Assembly (NCBI GenBank): GCA_018969565.1
Contig: JAGWYC010000026.1
Span: 1-13,935, forward strand
Direction: 5' to 3'
DNA length: 13,935 nt
DNA from: Bacteroidota bacterium
GTDB lineage: Bacteria > Bacteroidota > Bacteroidia > NS11-12g > UBA955
Position 1 is the stretch's first letter; each line of letters opens with the position of its first letter. Shown one piece after another: positions 1 through 6,392 of the stretch. The notes under the pieces are model-generated. The model ran no database searches, was not told the origin of the DNA, and saw nothing but the letters and a program-made list of their open reading frames with translations. Made by a program: the position numbers and the translations under genes.

Positions 1-1052
1 GAATACGATTGGCGGACCGCCGTTTTCATCCGGATGAAAACGTCCATGGAATCATAAACAGGACCCGCATGAACCATACTGAAGGATATGTCAATCAATC
101 GAAACAAATCGGTAGCGGCCAGGTTTGCATAAGTGGAATTGTGTTGTTCCTGGCTGTAGAGTGCATCGGGTTTAATTACCGAAGCCCTGAGCAGCATTTC
201 AGGATTCAGGGGATAACCATTCAGCACAAAACAATTAGCTCCGGCATTGCGGTAAATGGTATCAGCCATTCCTGCATTTCTGTATGTTTCCGGTGTTTCC
301 AACTCATACCACACTTTGCGGATAATGCGCTTTCGAATGTCGCCGGCAGAAATAAATGCTTTGATGGAAGCCTGTGCCTGCCTGCGCTGGGTGTCGAGTT
401 CAAAACGTACCAGTTCTTTGTTGAAGGTGAAATATCCTTTGTTGCGAACTGCCGTGCTGACACTTGAACGTGCAGCATCGAGTTCGTCGAAGATTAAAGG
501 ACGCGATGGACGCAAATCTGCATTCTGAAGCGCTATTGCTGCAATGGCCCTGATGCTGTCATTGCTGCATATAACTTCTACATCTGAAATATGATACCGA
601 CTGCCCGGGTAAATCTTATAGCTTACAGTGGCCTTCTTGCGACGTCCTGTCCATACCCAATGCACTCTGCTGTCAAAATAGCCGTGATTAAATAAGAACT
701 TTTCCAGGTTTTCAGCGCTGAGTTCTACCAGAGCCGTATCCAGCAATACCGGCGCTTCGCCGATATCATTCCGCAATTTGCTGCGCCAGGCGCTGCGTTC
801 ATTCTTTTCAGGCTTCCTGAACGTAGTTCCTTTCTTGTACAGCCACAGGTAAAATGGCAAGCTTCCAAACAAGATTTTGCGATTAGGTTTGTGAAGAATC
901 TGTCCGCGTAAATCCTGACTTTCCTCCAGCGGCTGCTCCAATTTTATGGTATTGCGCACCAGCAGATAACGCTCATCGGGCACAAGTTTTTTCAGATTAC
1001 ATGAAGCAGAAAGCATGAACAGCCCGACCAGCCATAATTTAATACGCAACAT
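1..1052 (-). CDS. tamL: TamL-type outer-membrane assembly lipoprotein, N-terminal part (truncated by window edge)
   Basis: Reading the minus strand from the ATG at 1052-1050 gives 350 codons without a stop up to the left edge, so the C-terminal beta-barrel lies outside the window. The N-terminus is a short hydrophobic segment ending in LSASC at residues 14-18, which fits a relaxed Bacteroidota lipobox with C18 as the acylated residue. It is followed by LKKLVPDERYLL, the usual start of mature TamL proteins. Residues 97-105 (IGEAPVLLD) and 121-130 (FNHGYFDSRV) match the conserved N-terminal part of the Bacteroidota BamA/TamA relatives, and the segments after about 145 and 170 look like POTRA domains. 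The family is an outer-membrane Omp85 partner of inner-membrane TamB, acting in envelope assembly. The gene is divergent from the methyltransferase gene at 1076. Identification rests on recognised family motifs; the barrel itself cannot be seen. Confidence 0.85.
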   Translation of the reverse strand, partial: MLRIKLWLVGLFMLSASCNLKKLVPDERYLLVRNTIKLEQPLEESQDLRGQILHKPNRKILFGSLPFYLWLYKKGTTFRKPEKNERSAWRSKLRNDIGEAPVLLDTALVELSAENLEKFLFNHGYFDSRVHWVWTGRRKKATVSYKIYPGSRYHISDVEVICSNDSIRAIAAIALQNADLRPSRPLIFDELDAARSSVSTAVRNKGYFTFNKELVRFELDTQRRQAQASIKAFISAGDIRKRIIRKVWYELETPETYRNAGMADTIYRNAGANCFVLNGYPLNPEMLLRASVIKPDALYSQEQHNSTYANLAATDLFRLIDISFSMVHAGPVYDSMDVFIRMKTAVRQSY

Positions 1053-1075
1053 ATTCGGATATTCGCGCCGGGTAT

Positions 1076-1801
1076 ATGCCATCTCAATCTGAAATCAAGC
1101 TGTTCAACAGTTTAAAACTGAAGAAATTCAGACAAAAATACGGCCTGTTTGTGGTTGAGGGGCTAAAAACTGTTACCGAGCTGTTGCATTCTTCACTGGA
1201 TGTGCAGCAAATACTGGTGGACAGAGATTTTGATGTGCCGGCAGGAAACACTCCGGTTCACCTGATTTCAAAACAGGAAATGGCCCGGCTGAGCAGTATG
1301 GAAACTCCTCCCGGGATTCTCGCTGTGGCAGCGGTTCCTGTGTATAGTCCCGTTTCATTGTTTTCTGAAGCATCCGGTCCTGTTCTGGCACTGGATGGTA
1401 TAAGAGACCCCGGAAATCTGGGCACCATCATTCGCATCGCCGACTGGTATGGCATTGGAGATATTCTGCTTTCAGAAGAATGCACGGATGTGTACAACCC
1501 GAAGTGTTTACAGGCCAGTATGGGTTCGTTTCTGCGTGTTCGCTGTCACTACGGAAACTTGCAGGAGTTGCTGCCATCCACCGGGCTTCCTGTTTTAGGC
1601 TGCACCCTACGGGGCCGGAACATCAGGGAATTTGCCCTCCCAGAACGCTGTGTGGTGCTCATTGGAAGTGAATCACACGGCATCTCTGACCACTTAATGC
1701 CACTACTTACGCATCAAATCAGCATACCCCGTTTCGGAAAAGCTGAAAGCCTGAATGCGGCCATTGCCACGGCCATTGTGTTAGACCGTTGTGTGCACTG
1801 A
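1076..1801 (+). CDS. SpoU/TrmH-family RNA 2'-O-methyltransferase
   Basis: A 241-residue protein with the two-part layout of the SpoU family. An N-terminal substrate-binding domain begins SEIKLFNSLKLKKFRQKYGLF and includes VVEG at 26-29. A C-terminal trefoil-knot SAM domain follows. All three knot motifs are present: DPGNLGTIIR (111-120; N114, R120), IGSESHGIS (196-204; E199), and the SLNAA segment (225-229; S225, N227). The family transfers a methyl group from SAM to the ribose 2'-OH of tRNA or rRNA. Sequence alone does not say which RNA, so I give no symbol. The start at 1076 fits the usual N-terminus of the family. The gene diverges from tamL and converges on the gene ending at 1817, with only 15 bp between them, so it is probably transcribed alone. 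Confidence 0.9.
   Translation: MPSQSEIKLFNSLKLKKFRQKYGLFVVEGLKTVTELLHSSLDVQQILVDRDFDVPAGNTPVHLISKQEMARLSSMETPPGILAVAAVPVYSPVSLFSEASGPVLALDGIRDPGNLGTIIRIADWYGIGDILLSEECTDVYNPKCLQASMGSFLRVRCHYGNLQELLPSTGLPVLGCTLRGRNIREFALPERCVVLIGSESHGISDHLMPLLTHQISIPRFGKAESLNAAIATAIVLDRCVH
1133..1140 (-). promoter_or_regulatory. possible -7 box for tamL
   Basis: The minus strand reads TATTTTTG at 1140-1133, a match to the Bacteroidota -7 consensus TAnnTTTG, about 80 bases upstream of the tamL start and inside the divergent methyltransferase gene. I see no good -33 TTTG at the expected spacing. One such match per few kilobases is expected by chance, so this is weak. Confidence 0.25.
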
Positions 1802-1816
1802 ACCGGTGCAGATTCC

Positions 1817-2683
1817 TTAACGGCCCTTGCCGAAGTTGAAATCTGTGAGCAAGGGATGAAAAACCCAGTATCCTTTGCTGTCGCGGGCAAAATAATGGTA
1901 ATCTCCGCTGGGCACCTTGAAAGAAGGCTCATCCGGCGCATCTTCATAGGCTTTCGTTAGTTCGCTGAGCACCACGATATCACGAGAAGGTTCATAACGA
2001 AGGCTGATAACGGCCTGATCCGCGGCCTCCACAACCCAGCGAAGACATGGTTCATAATCACCTTCTTTCCTGCGGAAAACCGGCACACCAAACAACACAC
2101 CTTCCCCCCTGTTCAGGTTGAGTACATCCATTATTTTCCGATTGGTACGCGCATCGGCACCATCGTATCCCAATAATAGGTAGTAGGTGTTTTTCTTGAA
2201 TTTGAAGGGTTGGATGTTGTAGTATAAGGCACCGGGCCATCGCGACGCATCCGTTTCAGCGTAAGTGATATCGGGTATTTTATTTCGAGCAGTGTCCAGC
2301 AAAGCTTCCAGTTTCCACTCCTTTTTTACCCGGTACTGCACATAACCGAAATACAAGTGCCGACCATCTTTCAAAATCAGGTTCCAGGTAAAGAGGCGGC
2401 ATTTGTTGTCTGCGGCCTGCAACACCGATACGGCAGCCTGTTTCAAGGTATCAAAAGGATAATCCCATGAGTTCGGCAAGGCCAGAAGTTCGCCCAGGCG
2501 CTGATAAACTTCGAGGGCTGCGCTGCGACGCTGTGCATCGGTTTTTGCGGCCACGAACTGCCTCGACACAGGACCAAGCAATTGTTCTTCCCTGTTGAAA
2601 TGGTAAAAACCCGAAGTATCCTGAGCGTACAAACAGGAGATGGTCGCCATGAAAGGCAAAGACAGGAGATACTTAAGATTCAT
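1817..2683 (-). CDS. secreted conserved-type protein of unknown function
   Basis: 288 residues from the ATG at 2683-2681. A longer frame reaches an ATG at 2758, overlapping the thiolase gene by 17 bases. I chose 2683 because it starts a clean signal peptide, MNLKYLLSLPFMATISCLYAQ, with likely cleavage near YAQ/D. The mature protein has no membrane segment. It is rich in aromatic residues, with a dense central stretch (TWNLILKDGRHLYFGYVQY, then WPGALYYNIQPF and YYLLLGYDG) that suggests a compact beta-rich domain. It ends in YWVFHPLLTDFNFGKGR. It resembles unnamed Bacteroidota exported proteins I have seen, but I cannot name a domain or function. It lies 58 bp downstream of the thiolase on the same strand and may be co-transcribed with it. 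Confidence 0.75.
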   Translation of the reverse strand: MNLKYLLSLPFMATISCLYAQDTSGFYHFNREEQLLGPVSRQFVAAKTDAQRRSAALEVYQRLGELLALPNSWDYPFDTLKQAAVSVLQAADNKCRLFTWNLILKDGRHLYFGYVQYRVKKEWKLEALLDTARNKIPDITYAETDASRWPGALYYNIQPFKFKKNTYYLLLGYDGADARTNRKIMDVLNLNRGEGVLFGVPVFRRKEGDYEPCLRWVVEAADQAVISLRYEPSRDIVVLSELTKAYEDAPDEPSFKVPSGDYHYFARDSKGYWVFHPLLTDFNFGKGR

Positions 2684-2741
2684 CTTTGGTAGAAACAGCG
2701 CCCGGGCGCAAAAATTGTGTTGCAGTTGGGCTTTAAGCGCT

Positions 2742-3926
2742 TCAAACCAAAGCTTCAATCACCATGGCGCTGGCACCGCCGCCGCCATTACAAATTCCGG
2801 CAGCCCCGAAACGAGCGTTTTTATCCTTCAGTACATGAAGCAGCGTAACCAGAATTCTGGCCCCTGAGGCGCCCAGAGGGTGACCGAGCGAAACGGCACC
2901 ACCATGGACATTAACGGTTTCGGGATTCAGGCTAAGCAGTTTGTTATTGGCAATACCCACTACAGAAAACGCTTCATTCAATTCCCAGAAAGAAATATCC
3001 GATTGCTGCAAGCCTGCGCGTTGTATGGCCAGAGGCAGCGCTTTGCTGGGAGAAGTGGTAAACCATTCCGGAGCTTGCTCAGCATCAGCAAATCCGCGGA
3101 TGTAACCCAATGGCTTGATACCCAGCGCTTCTGCTTTTGCCTTGCTCATGAGCACCAGGGCAGCAGCCCCGTCGTTCATGGTGCTGGCATTGGCAGCGGT
3201 AATGGTTCCATCTTTCTGAAATACAGGTTTCAGTGCGGGGATTTTATCAAAGCGCACATTTTTGTACTCTTCATCTTCAGAAATCACCTTAGGTTCACCG
3301 GATTTCTGTGGAATTTCCACCGGAACCACTTCCGCAGAAAATTTGCCCTCTGCCCAGGCTTTGGCACTGCGCTGATAGCTTTCTATGGCAAAAGCGTCCT
3401 GTTCTTCTCGGGAAATTTTATGCTCAGAAGCACATAATTCTGCGCAATTGCCCATCATGGTTCCACTATAAACGTCCGTCAAGCCATCATACTGCAGTCC
3501 ATCGAGCATGGTGATACTGCCGTATTTAAAACCGTTTCTGGAACCCGGCAGGTAATGCGGCACCTGACTCATGTTTTCCATTCCGCCGGCAACCACTATA
3601 TCATTGTGGCCGAGCATAATGCTTTGAGCACCGAGCGCCACAGCTTTCATACCACTGGCACATACCTTGTTTATAGTAGTGCAAGGCGTATGATCACCCA
3701 AACCGGCAAAACGAGCCGCCTGTCGCGCGGGAGCCTGTCCAAGACCGGCCTGAAGCACCGAACCCATAAACACTTCCTGAACAATGGCGGGGTCTATCCC
3801 GGCCTTTTCAATAGCGCCACGAATGGCAATAGCTCCGAGTCTGGTAGCAGATACAGAAGACAAAGAGCCGTTAAAGCTGCCCATTGGGGTGCGCACGGCT
3901 GCGGCAATCACTACGTCGTTGGTCAT
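2742..3926 (-). CDS. acetyl-CoA C-acetyltransferase (thiolase)
   Basis: 394 residues, the normal length of a biosynthetic-type thiolase, with all catalytic residues in place. The nucleophile is C89 in NKVCASGMKA. NEAF (N318) forms part of the oxyanion hole, H349 lies in GGAVSLGHPLGASGAR, and the acid/base C379 lies in GICNGGGGASAM. The enzyme condenses two acetyl-CoA to acetoacetyl-CoA, or runs the reverse cleavage. The direction (ketone-body or isoprenoid precursor supply versus fatty-acid degradation) cannot be decided here because no beta-oxidation or mevalonate gene is nearby. It acts in the cytoplasm. The ATG at 3926 has a TAATTTTG box 18 bases upstream. The hypothetical exported protein at 1817-2683 follows on the same strand. 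Divergent from comB. Confidence 0.95.
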   Translation of the reverse strand: MTNDVVIAAAVRTPMGSFNGSLSSVSATRLGAIAIRGAIEKAGIDPAIVQEVFMGSVLQAGLGQAPARQAARFAGLGDHTPCTTINKVCASGMKAVALGAQSIMLGHNDIVVAGGMENMSQVPHYLPGSRNGFKYGSITMLDGLQYDGLTDVYSGTMMGNCAELCASEHKISREEQDAFAIESYQRSAKAWAEGKFSAEVVPVEIPQKSGEPKVISEDEEYKNVRFDKIPALKPVFQKDGTITAANASTMNDGAAALVLMSKAKAEALGIKPLGYIRGFADAEQAPEWFTTSPSKALPLAIQRAGLQQSDISFWELNEAFSVVGIANNKLLSLNPETVNVHGGAVSLGHPLGASGARILVTLLHVLKDKNARFGAAGICNGGGGASAMVIEALV

Positions 3927-3943
3927 GAATCAGAATGAGGTCA

Positions 3944-3951
3944 CAAAATTA
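3944..3951 (-). promoter_or_regulatory. -7 promoter box of the thiolase gene
   Basis: The minus strand reads TAATTTTG at 3951-3944, an exact fit to the Bacteroidota -7 consensus TAnnTTTG, 17 bases before the thiolase ATG at 3926. The transcript would have a very short leader. No clear -33 TTTG is seen about 20 bases further upstream. Confidence 0.55.
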
Positions 3952-4023
3952 CTACGCGGGACGTGAAATTGAGTGCCTCCCGGTTTCCTGATGCAATTAC
4001 TGCTTCCGCAAAGGGGAAAGAAG

Positions 4024-4031
4024 TAATTTTG
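4024..4031 (+). promoter_or_regulatory. -7 promoter box of comB
   Basis: TAATTTTG matches TAnnTTTG and sits 9 bases before the ATG at 4041, so transcription would begin at or very near the start codon. A TTACTG at 3997-4002 is a poor -33 candidate. The same octamer faces the other way at 3951-3944 for the divergent thiolase gene. Confidence 0.5.
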
Positions 4032-4040
4032 CAGTACTCC

Positions 4041-4772
4041 ATGCTTGAAACGGTTCTTTCTCCTGCCCTGTTCCCGCTGCATCAATCAGCCATTGAAACG
4101 AAGAATGTTGTGGTTATTGACATCCTGAGGGCCACTTCCACGATTTGTGAAGCGCTGCATCAGGGCGCTAAGGAGATTATAACAACAACCAGCCCAGAAG
4201 AAGCACTTGGCTATCGAAGCAAAGGTTTTTTATGCGCAGCAGAAAGAGATGGTATTACCGTACCGGGATTTGAACTTGGTAATGCGCCTCAGGATTATAC
4301 CAGCGAACTGGTTAGAGGCCGAAGCATTGCATTGACTACCACCAATGGTACACGTTGTTTGCGCATGAGTACCGGAGCCCATCAGGTTTTCGCCGGCAGT
4401 TTCCTGAACATTTCCACGCTTGCTTCCTATCTGATACAGAATAAAAAACCCGTGTTGCTGTTCTGTGCGGGCTGGAAAGACAGGTTCAATCTGGAAGATA
4501 CTTTTTTTGCCGGGGCGTTGGCAGCGTTACTTAAAGATACGTTCAGCGCGGATTGCGATGCAACCCTTGCCGCCATTCACCTGTGGGAAACGAATAAGGA
4601 CCGGGCTGCGGATTTTCTGCACCAGGCATCGCATGCGCAAAGGTTCCGACATTTACAGCGGGAGTCTGATGTGGACGTATGCCTGCGCAGGGATACTGCT
4701 CCGGTGCTTCCACTCTTCAAAGACGGCGTTATCAGGAATCACATCGAAACCCCATCCCTGCATATCGGGTAA
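4041..4772 (+). CDS. comB: ComB-like 2-phosphosulfolactate phosphatase
   Basis: 243 residues from the ATG at 4041. A frame with a GTG start at 3963 is open upstream, but the family normally begins just before the first strand (here MLETVLSPALFPLH), and a -7 box lies directly before 4041, so the ATG is preferred. Family signatures are VVVIDILRATSTICEAL, the CAAERDGITVPGFELGNAPQDY segment, the TTTNGTRCL motif, and CAGWKDRFNLEDTFFAGAL. In methanogens the enzyme hydrolyses 2-phosphosulfolactate to sulfolactate on the way to coenzyme M, using Mg2+. Bacteroidota do not make coenzyme M, so the true substrate here is open; sulfonate or sulfonolipid metabolism is a guess. Immediately upstream of the oxidase cluster but separated by a 96-bp gap with its own promoter-like box. 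Confidence 0.85.
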   Translation: MLETVLSPALFPLHQSAIETKNVVVIDILRATSTICEALHQGAKEIITTTSPEEALGYRSKGFLCAAERDGITVPGFELGNAPQDYTSELVRGRSIALTTTNGTRCLRMSTGAHQVFAGSFLNISTLASYLIQNKKPVLLFCAGWKDRFNLEDTFFAGALAALLKDTFSADCDATLAAIHLWETNKDRAADFLHQASHAQRFRHLQRESDVDVCLRRDTAPVLPLFKDGVIRNHIETPSLHIG

Positions 4773-4823
4773 ATTTCCTTGTGATTTTTTTTCGTTCCTT
4801 TTAGGTTTGTTCAGGCAGCCGTA

Positions 4824-4831
4824 TAAATTTG
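4824..4831 (+). promoter_or_regulatory. -7 promoter box of the cytochrome oxidase cluster
   Basis: TAAATTTG, within TATAAATTTGCAG, matches the Bacteroidota -7 consensus TAnnTTTG and lies 37 bases before the coxB ATG at 4869. Candidate -33 sequences are TTTG at 4806-4809 (spacing of 14, short) or TTAG at 4801-4804 (spacing of 19, imperfect). It is the only good promoter-like site in the 96-bp gap after comB and would drive the whole cox cluster. Confidence 0.55.
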
Positions 4832-4868
4832 CAGCCGGTAAAAAAGCCTCATAATCAATCGTCCTGTG

Positions 4869-6359
4869 ATGAAAAAAATGATGTTCGGATGGTCAGGCGC
4901 TAAGCTTCTTCTTTGGGCTTCGCTGCTGCTGACTTCAACCTTGGCACCTCTTTCCGTTTTTGCTCAGGCAGATCCGGCAAGTGACGTCATCCCCGCTCCA
5001 AAGGAATTCTCCCTGTCCACTGCCGACCTGGTGTATTACGCCTATTGGTTGTTGGCCCTGTTGGTGCTGTTGGTGATTGTGTACATCTTCAACATTGGCG
5101 CTGCCAGTGAAAAACTTACCGGCCGCACCGTAATCAACTGGACCAAAGTAAACGCCTGGTTGTCCATCATCTTCCTGGTAGCCGGATCTGCAGGCGTTGC
5201 CTATGAACTGGTTTATCACGGTAAACTTCTGCTTCCTGAAGCTGCCAGCGCACATGGTGACAGCATTGATAACATGTTCAACTGGACCTTTGGCTTCACC
5301 TTCGCGGTGTTTGTAATCACCGAGGTGCTGCTGTTCTGGTTCCTGTTCAAATACCGCCACAAAGAAGGACGCAAGGCAGCATATTACTTCCACAATAACC
5401 AGTTGGAAGTAATATGGACCGTAATCCCGGCCATTGTTCTAACCTTCCTCGTATTGCGTGGTTATTCCACCTGGCATAAAATTACGCAAACCCCTGAGCC
5501 TAAAGCAAAGCAAATCGAAGTCTTTGGATATCAGTTTGGCTGGAAAGCCCGTTATGCCGGCGATGACAACAAATTCGGCGAATCAAACTTTAACTTCATT
5601 GACCCTGCCACCAACGAACTTGGTCTGGCTATAAAACCAACAGTGGTAGCGCTCCGCGATACTTTGATGGCTGATACCGGACGACTTGGTAACGACTTGA
5701 GAAATCTTTCTTCCATGTTGAAAACCAAAGCTGACCAACTCGCTAAGATGAGCCTGGCAGCAGATGGCAAAGCTTACACTGACCTCGAACGGGAAATGGA
5801 AGACATCCGAAATGGCAACAAAGCATCTGAACTGCGCAAAATGATCAAACGAAAAGGGGTTCAGATTCAGCGCATCAACGCCACTCTTGACAGCAAAGAT
5901 GTGTTCAACGAAGCGGCAAACGATGATAAAATCACCACAGAAATACATTTGGTGAAGGGTCAACCTTACACCTTCCGTTACCGCGCAAGGGACGTAATCC
6001 ACAGCGCATATATGCCCTATTTCAGAGCACAAATGAACGTAGTACCCGGTATGATGACATCCTTCACGTTCACTCCTACCAAAACCACGAAGCAGATGCA
6101 GGATGAGTTAAAGAATCCTGAGTTTAACTTCTATCTGTTTTGCGCTAAAATCTGTGGAAGCGCGCATTACAACATGAAAATCAAAATTGTGGTAGAATCC
6201 GAAGCTGAGTACAACGCCTGGATTGAAAAACAGAAGCGTGTAGTAGATCCGGTGCAGCCTGCAACACCTGTAGCACCCGCAGAAGCGAAAGACACCACAG
6301 CAAATCCCAAAACTGCTACTAATCGAAACATCAAGCCTTCATTGGCCATGGGTTTCTAA
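4869..6359 (+). CDS. coxB: cytochrome c oxidase subunit II (CuA subunit)
   Basis: 496 residues from the ATG at 4869; a GTG directly before it is in frame but less likely. The N-terminus is a signal-like segment ending near VFAQ (33), then two extra membrane segments (about 52-78 and 94-114), then the two canonical subunit II helices (138-162 and 180-198). The periplasmic cupredoxin domain carries YQFGWKARY (221-229) and a complete CuA site: H378, C425, C429, H433 and M436. The domain takes electrons from cytochrome c, or from an equivalent carrier, and passes them to heme a in CoxA. Between 251 and about 350 there is a charged, helical, coiled-coil-like insertion not found in ordinary subunit II. 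The tail after 458 is rich in Pro, Ala and Thr with no cytochrome c domain (no CxxCH). First gene of the cluster. Confidence 0.97.
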   Translation: MKKMMFGWSGAKLLLWASLLLTSTLAPLSVFAQADPASDVIPAPKEFSLSTADLVYYAYWLLALLVLLVIVYIFNIGAASEKLTGRTVINWTKVNAWLSIIFLVAGSAGVAYELVYHGKLLLPEAASAHGDSIDNMFNWTFGFTFAVFVITEVLLFWFLFKYRHKEGRKAAYYFHNNQLEVIWTVIPAIVLTFLVLRGYSTWHKITQTPEPKAKQIEVFGYQFGWKARYAGDDNKFGESNFNFIDPATNELGLAIKPTVVALRDTLMADTGRLGNDLRNLSSMLKTKADQLAKMSLAADGKAYTDLEREMEDIRNGNKASELRKMIKRKGVQIQRINATLDSKDVFNEAANDDKITTEIHLVKGQPYTFRYRARDVIHSAYMPYFRAQMNVVPGMMTSFTFTPTKTTKQMQDELKNPEFNFYLFCAKICGSAHYNMKIKIVVESEAEYNAWIEKQKRVVDPVQPATPVAPAEAKDTTANPKTATNRNIKPSLAMGF

Positions 6360-6392
6360 TTATTAAGACTATTCAAGAAAAAAAACAACGAG

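Noticed and set aside
9..467. Plus-strand 152-codon frame at the left edge
   Set aside because: The minus strand here encodes TamL continuously with recognisable family motifs; this frame is its shadow.
884..891. TAGGTTTG as a promoter for the RNA methyltransferase
   Set aside because: It matches TAnnTTTG but lies about 185 bases upstream inside tamL with no -33 partner at a usable distance.
1802..1834. Short CGGC/GCCG repeat at the convergent gene ends
   Set aside because: Four base pairs, part of the coding sequence of the minus-strand gene, and no T-run in either direction.
2880..3437. 185-codon plus-strand open frame opposite the thiolase
   Set aside because: It lies wholly antisense to a thiolase with all catalytic residues, and its translation is low in recognisable motifs. 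It is a frame shadow.
4771..4792. T8 run after comB as a terminator
   Set aside because: There is a run of eight T at 4785-4792 but no stable stem before it; the best pairing is only about three base pairs.
4935..6032. Minus-strand open frames of about 150 codons opposite coxB
   Set aside because: Both are antisense to a complete CoxB; the His/Gln-rich translation reflects the reverse complement of membrane-helix codons.
6240..6359. Possible cytochrome c domain fused to CoxB, as in caa3 oxidases
   Set aside because: The C-terminal tail is Pro/Ala/Thr-rich and has no CxxCH motif.
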